In this document: piece after piece, positions 59,053-64,000 of the stretch
Position numbering within the stretch: position 1 is the first letter of the stretch
How the letters are laid out: the number at the start of each line of letters is the position of its first letter
Origin: Ianthella basta
Taxonomy: Eukaryota; Porifera; Demospongiae; Verongiida; Ianthellidae
Length of the DNA: 64,000 bases
Assembly: GCA_964019415.1 (NCBI GenBank)
Contig: OZ025887.1
Span: 3,171,958-3,235,957, forward strand
Direction: 5' to 3'
Notes under the pieces: generated by a model
Told to the model about the DNA's origin: nothing
Seen by the model: the letters and a program-made list of their open reading frames with translations, nothing else
The model's database searches: none
Translations under genes and position numbers: made by a program

Positions 59053-59766
59053 ATGGCGGCAGGAGAGGCATTTTCTAGACAACTGTGCAAGTACAAGCCT
59101 CCGGACTGGGCGGCGTGGCTGTGCAAATCATCGAAGTATTTCATTCCTGTAAGCTCGCACGAAGAGCGGTGTTGAGCTCATGCATGTAATCATGATTCGA
59201 GCGCCCTTGTATGCACTCACTTTGAGCAGTGTCAGGAAGCCTTGATAAGGAGTCTCTCTCTGTATGCGTGTGTGTAGATGGCTCAGAGACCCACTCCAGT
59301 TCACACGTGGAACCTGCCTCGAGTGCCTAGTGGGTTCCAGGTTTGTATCAAGAGAGATGACCTAACTGGAGCAGCTCTCAGTGGAAACAAGGTGGGGAGT
59401 TGGGACGGGATGGGATTTCTGGAAAAGCGCAGCTTTCATCGTGCATAGAGTAACTTCTTCTTTTGTCCCTTATGATCCTGCCCTATTCCAGAATTCCCCT
59501 CCATTACATTGACACAATATAACAAGTTATGTGTAGCTGAGTACATGAAGTCTCGTACAGTTTCCTTTACATTGCACTTGTCTGGTATGCCCTGCTCTCA
59601 TCAGGTACGTAAGCTGGAGTTCCTTCTTGGAGAAGCCATAGAGTCAGGTTGTGACACAGTGATGACCTGTGGAAGTATGCAATCCAATTTTTGTCGAGCG
59701 ACAGCCATAGCAGCACGGGAAGTGGGCCTCAAGTCTTACCTGTTTCTGAGGATGAAGGACACAGTG
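59053..59766 (+). CDS. D-cysteine desulfhydrase / ACC deaminase-like PLP enzyme, 5' part
   Basis: Exons 59053-59148, 59278-59391 and 59605-59766 join in phase to 124 codons. The sequence has TPVHTWNLPRVPSGFQVCIK, RDDLTGAALSGNKVRKLEFL (SGNK with the likely PLP lysine) and CGSMQSNFCRATAIAAREVG, matching the N-terminal third of D-cysteine desulfhydrase/1-aminocyclopropane-1-carboxylate deaminase-type fold-II PLP enzymes. These normally have 330-400 residues. The expected C-terminal two thirds, with the glycine-rich phosphate loop, are not found: the last exon ends at a GTGAGG donor and about 140 bp later a microsatellite begins. Either the rest is missing from the assembly or the gene is truncated. 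Confidence 0.75.
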
Positions 59767-59904
59767 GTGAGGGATGCTGACACACAGCAGCTCACGTGTG
59801 ACATGCATATACTTGGCTATGATCTATTGTGGATGCTCCCAAGTAAGCCATAAACTACGTCCACCTAGGTTAAACAAACAACATTTTGTCATGTAAGTGT
59901 GTGC

Positions 59905-60470
<566 letters not shown>

Positions 60471-60514
60471 TACATGTATCTAGGTTGAAGTGTGTATCCT
60501 CACATAAGCAATGC

Positions 60515-61300
60515 CACTGCCACTGCACGCAGTCACTGAGTCCATGAGTGACTCAGGCAGTGCCTTGCTGTAGCCCAGCAGATCAAAGAGTGATGCCAGC
60601 AGGCTAACTGAAAGGTCCTTCTCTTGTCCTTGCTCCACCCCCAGTACACACACACCAGATCGAATAGCAACAGCTATGTTGGGCACACATCGAAAAAATT
60701 GGAAAGTCTCCACCTCAGCCGGGGAGGCCACAGATGCATAGGCCTGTAAAGTGAGGCATGGTAGCATACAGAGTATGACAAGGTGTGTATTGCACAATAT
60801 GGATGCTTCGTGGTTGGAGAGTCACAAACTCATTAGTGCCCACAAGAAGCCAGCTGGCAACTACTTGCATGAGATGACACTATTAATACACATCCTCCCG
60901 AGGACCATACATGCACATCCTCTGTGGTTGGTTAGACACACTGCTCACCTTCCGTAAATCCTGAATAGTAACTCCTGCAACAACAGACACAAGACCCTTG
61001 AAGGCTGACACAGGCCAAATGAGTGCTTGCTGAGCAGGGGTAGGGCCTGGTGGGGCTTCACTGCCAGGATGACAACATTAACCTCCTTTACCATGTCTAA
61101 CACACTGTCCATACACTGTACACCAGGTCCTTCACCACCATACATACATACGTCAAGACAAGAATATTAATCTTTAAGATCACTGACTCAGCAGTGTGTG
61201 CAGACCTTTACAGAAGCGTGAGTACCTTCATGGCTTTCAGGTTTGGAGAAGTGCTTGTGGAGGCCACTGCGGCTATATTGCTGGGACTGATAATACCTGG
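60515..61300 (-). pseudogene. PYCR: Pyrroline-5-carboxylate reductase, 5' and 3' incomplete, apparent frameshift
   Basis: PYCR makes proline from pyrroline-5-carboxylate using NAD(P)H. Reading leftward from the N gap: PGIISPSNIAAVASTSTSPN, then GPGVQCMDSVLDMVKEVNVV, ILAVKPHQALP, VSAFKGLVSVVAGVTIQDLR, then CVPNIAVAIRSGVCVL, LGYSKALPESLMDSVTACSG and SGIAYV at a GTGAGG donor. The order matches PYCR up to about two thirds of the enzyme. The Gly-rich Rossmann start lies in the gap and the final helical domain is missing to the left. Within the exon at about 61145-60953, the frame with LAVKPH is not the frame with VVAGVTI, so a 1-2 base indel near 61020-61035 breaks it. It is either a pseudogene or an assembly error. 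Confidence 0.75.
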
Positions 61301-61500
61301 NNNNNNNNNNNNNNNNNNNNNNNNNNNNNNNNNNNNNNNNNNNNNNNNNNNNNNNNNNNNNNNNNNNNNNNNNNNNNNNNNNNNNNNNNNNNNNNNNNNN
61401 NNNNNNNNNNNNNNNNNNNNNNNNNNNNNNNNNNNNNNNNNNNNNNNNNNNNNNNNNNNNNNNNNNNNNNNNNNNNNNNNNNNNNNNNNNNNNNNNNNNN
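61301..61500. other. Assembly gap of 200 N
   Basis: 200 undetermined bases. The left side is PYCR coding sequence; the right side is retroelement sequence starting with a primer-binding site read on the minus strand. Gap size and adjacency are therefore uncertain. Confidence 1.
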
Positions 61501-61531
61501 ATCCTTTAAAAGGATCCCAGATGAGCCCCCA

Positions 61532-62187
61532 TGTTATATATTTTTCCTCCGGGTTCTGTTCCCCAATATGGTATAGGTTAAGTCCCCAAAGACTAAGTCC
61601 AAAAGTATTTAATCTTTTAATGAACTGTTAGTTCTTTTATTAATTCTCACCAGACAACATCTATACAGTTATCAATAAACTATATCAAACATGTGTCCAG
61701 CTTGCTACTTCTTGCTTTTAGTGAATTTAGTCCTAAGTCCAAATGGACTTTATCTCCCAATGCCTAAAAGTTCCTAAAGTTCTACTAAGTCTAAAATGTG
61801 CCTAAAAGTTCCTAAGAGTGAGAGCCCAAGCCAAGCTTGGGCTCTGCCTTTTAAGGGCAGTTCAATGTTTACACTGACTTCCATGGTGATTTCTAGCATC
61901 ATCATGGAAGTCATACATATGTATATTTCTATAGCAATGAAGCTGTTTTAGCAGTAAACTGGACTTTTCAAACAAATCATAGTATTGGTTAATAAAGACA
62001 AATGTACAATCATTCAAGTGTGTCTCAATTACAAAGTTCACCTATAGTTCATGAATCAATAGCCAAATAAAGCTGTATGCCTTTGCGGCAATTGCGGCAA
62101 GTTGTATTCCCTTGCGGCAGGACAGATACATATTGCGGCGGGGCGGTTGCATCATGCGGTGGGATGGATGTATTCTGCGGTCAGACA
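61532..62187 (-). repeat. Candidate LTR with tRNA-Pro-type primer-binding site
   Basis: On the minus strand TGGGGGCTCATCTGGGATC (61531-61513) resembles the proline-tRNA primer-binding site used by many LTR elements. It follows directly after a segment ending ATATAACA, which fits an LTR end. Going up, the LTR has a TTAAAAGG TATA-like box near 61854-61847 and degenerate TTGCGGCA-containing subrepeats at about 62083-62180, and may start with TGTCTGACC at 62187. The body of the element would lie inside the N gap. The 5' border is a guess. Confidence 0.45.
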
Positions 62188-62202
62188 GATGTTGACTGAA
62201 GT

Positions 62203-62290
62203 GAACTGGTGGCACAGTGGATAAGGCAACGGGCTCTCAACCTAGAGGTTGTGGGTACTGCACTATCGATGCCCATTGCAACAGCCAATG
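62203..62290 (+). repeat. tRNA-like sequence, probable SINE head
   Basis: GGTGGCACAGTGGATAAGGC resembles a tRNA start with the RNA polymerase III A box (TGGCNNAGTGG). A stem-like GGGCTCTCAACCTAGAGGTT follows, and then a weak B box region. The B box and acceptor stem are poor for a functional tRNA, so a SINE head is the better reading. Confidence 0.4.
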
Positions 62291-62409
62291 TCAGCGGTGC
62301 CACAGCTATAAGAGAGGCATTGTGACTATGTAAATCAGTAGCTATAGTCTGCATACACATGCATACATCAACAGTACCGAACTACAGTACAGTAAGTATT
62401 CCTAATGCT

Positions 62410-63092
62410 ATTCGTTACTATCTTGATTTGGGTCTGGTGGGGGGCCCGGCATGAAGTATGGCACATGTGGCGGTGGTGGTGGTGCGGCAGGTGGGTACAT
62501 CATGGAGCTGGACGTTAACATGAGCATCTGCCCCAGCATCTGAAACATGAGCATTTCATGGTCACTCTGCTCCTTCTCTCGTCTCCACTGATTTCTGCTT
62601 CAAACTTCATTTCCTTCTCTTCAAACTGCATCCACTTGTCGGCAGCCTCCTTGCTGCTCTGGGCAAAAGCTTTTGTCATGCTACCTATTGCAGCTTCCAC
62701 TTTGTCCTCTTGCTTTTCCTCTGCTGGGGCTCAGACTGTCCCTGCTGTTCTGGACCTGCAATAGCTTCATCTTGCTCTGTAGGTGTGGTGCTGCTCCTTG
62801 GGGTTGACCTCTGCTGCTGACCATTGGTGTCAGTACTGCTGTCCAGACTGCCAGTGGCTCGTAAGTCAGCTTAACAGTGTAGTGTAAACACGGTTATAGA
62901 GCTAAAGGTCTCCATGTGGGTGGAGTCCTAACAGCAAACAGACCACAGATGAAGCTTAGCATCCCCCAACACGCACACACACGGATCGCACACTCACCAT
63001 CACTCCCTCGAAGCTTTATAGCATCCCTAGTTGTTCGCAGCTTCAGCGAGCAAACCGACAAGCTCACCCTGGCCTGGAGATGAGACGGCCAT
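62410..63092 (-). pseudogene. Frameshifted gene fragment, possible transposon-linked coiled-coil protein
   Basis: A minus-strand start exon (ATG 63092-63090, MAVSSPGQ then GTGAGC) may join a Ser/Thr/Gln-rich exon from about 62872. The protein-like sequence then changes frame at about 62715 (to KVEAAIGSMTKAFAQSS, ADKWMQFEEKEMKFEAE) and again near 62580 (to WRREKEQSDHEMLMFQML, then PPAAPPPPPHVPYFMPGPP) before a stop at about 62415. The charged helical stretch followed by a Met-rich end resembles the C-terminal part of Myb/SANT-like proteins of Harbinger-type transposons; that link is loose. Two frame changes argue for decay or sequence error. Confidence 0.4.
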
Positions 63093-63120
63093 CTTCTTGG
63101 CCAGAATGCAAATTTCAAAT

Positions 63121-63560
63121 ACCTGCCTATAGGATACCTATAGGGCCATCAGTGATACCTATAGGGCCATCAGTGATACCTATAGGGCCATCAGTGATAC
63201 CTATAGGGCCATCAGTGATACCTATAGGGCCATCAGTGATACCTATAGGGCCATCAGTGATACCTATAGGGCCTCCTGTGCATACTCATAGGGCCTCCAG
63301 TGCTACCTATTAGGCCTCCAGTGTGTACCCATAGGGCCTCCAGTGCTACCTATTAGGCCTCCAGTGCGTACCCATATGGCCTCCAGTGCAACCTATAGGA
63401 CCTCCAGTGATACCTATTAGGCCTCCAGTGCAACCTATAGGGCCTCCAGTGATACTTATTAAGCCTCCAGTGATACCTATTAGGCCTCCAGTGCGTACCC
63501 ATATGGCCACCAGTGCAACCTATAGGGCCTCCAGTGCATACCCCCATAAGGCTCTCCAGT
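63121..63560. repeat. 21-bp minisatellite with diverged flank
   Basis: About seven near-identical copies of GATACCTATAGGGCCATCAGT (63150-63265 clearest) pass into variants with GGCCTCCAGTG and CTACCTATTAGG to about 63560. The unit is divisible by three and all copies are in one open frame encoding IPIGPSV repeats, but no coding gene is evident around it. Confidence 0.9.
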
Positions 63561-63730
63561 GCTTCTATATAGTATGCATTTGTATTGTCCCATGTTCTGC
63601 CATTTGCAATTGCATTTGCCATGCACAGTTGGTGTGTGGGTACACTGCCCTGATGAGACCCAAAATAGGTCGAAACTGCGGTAGAGATTCACTCTACCGA
63701 AGTCGGCAGTTCCCTGCTATTGCTATTGCA

Positions 63731-63844
<114 letters not shown>

Positions 63845-64000
63845 AACTTTCTTTGTCATCTTTGCAGGTCAGGTGGAATAAGAGGGAAAGCTAGCTAACA
63901 CTGTGAACTTAATTTTACTAGCATTGCCATAATTATTGCTTGTAATAATATCATAAGTTTTGTAACAATTAAAATTTCAAAGGAAATAAAAGCACATGAT

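Noticed and set aside
62203..62290. Functional tRNA gene
   Set aside because: The A box is fair, but the B box and acceptor stem do not fit a tRNA; a SINE head is more likely.
63121..63560. CRISPR array
   Set aside because: Contiguous 21-bp units without unique spacers, in an animal genome; it is a minisatellite.

Overview
This is a 64 kb piece of nuclear genome from an invertebrate animal. The genes are spliced with canonical GT/AG introns and are recognisable metazoan families: MED16, RCCD1, SIVA, DPF/requiem, BUB1, RIN, LSM1, hnRNP L, an LRRK1-like Roco protein and PYCR. Many introns are only 60-150 bp, several gene pairs share promoters of 55-240 bp, and the sequence is rich in TAGCTAGC and TACGTACG runs and hairpin MITEs. 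This packing fits an early-branching animal such as a demosponge, but the species assignment is inference. Exon joins given below come from open frame, splice sites and phase; no transcript data were available.

Layout. 0-5 kb: an unidentified + strand gene end at the left edge, coding-like debris, and a decayed Ty3/gypsy-type element (one LTR, primer-binding site, zinc-knuckle gag, integrase; protease/RT/RNase H missing). 5.2-9.2 kb (-): N-terminal half of MED16, then RCCD1. 9.4-11 kb (+): SIVA. 11.2-13.4 kb (-): double-PHD factor of the DPF/BAF45 family. 13.4-15.4 kb: MITEs and a LINE 3' end. 15.4-20.75 kb (-): BUB1-family checkpoint kinase. 20.8-24.4 kb (+): two MAPEG-like membrane proteins, with a LINE fragment broken by a MITE between them. 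25-34.6 kb (+): RIN-family Rab5 GEF (SH2, proline-rich, VPS9, RA). 35.6-36.5 kb (-): LSM1. 36.5-41 kb (+): hnRNP L. 41.8-43.5 kb (-): DH-domain RhoGEF with no visible PH domain. 43.8-55.5 kb (+): ankyrin-LRR-Roc-COR-kinase protein related to LRRK1, with a large repeat-filled intron that also holds a candidate nested minus-strand gene. 55.7-58.1 kb (+): coiled-coil/SAM protein. 59-59.8 kb (+) and 60.5-61.3 kb (-): front parts of a D-cysteine desulfhydrase/ACC deaminase-like gene and of PYCR, facing each other across about 560 bp of CT/GT microsatellite. 61.3-61.5 kb: a 200-base N gap, then an LTR, a tRNA-like SINE head, a frameshifted gene, a 21-bp minisatellite and a GT array.

The genes do not form one pathway. 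Functional themes are transcription and chromatin (MED16, DPF), RNA processing (hnRNP L, LSM1), mitosis (BUB1), GTPase signalling (RIN, RhoGEF, Roco) and amino-acid metabolism. The most unusual item is the LRRK1-like protein: its P-loop, its kinase catalytic Asp and its DFG-type Asp are all replaced while the long reading frame stays intact, so it looks like a combined pseudo-GTPase and pseudokinase.
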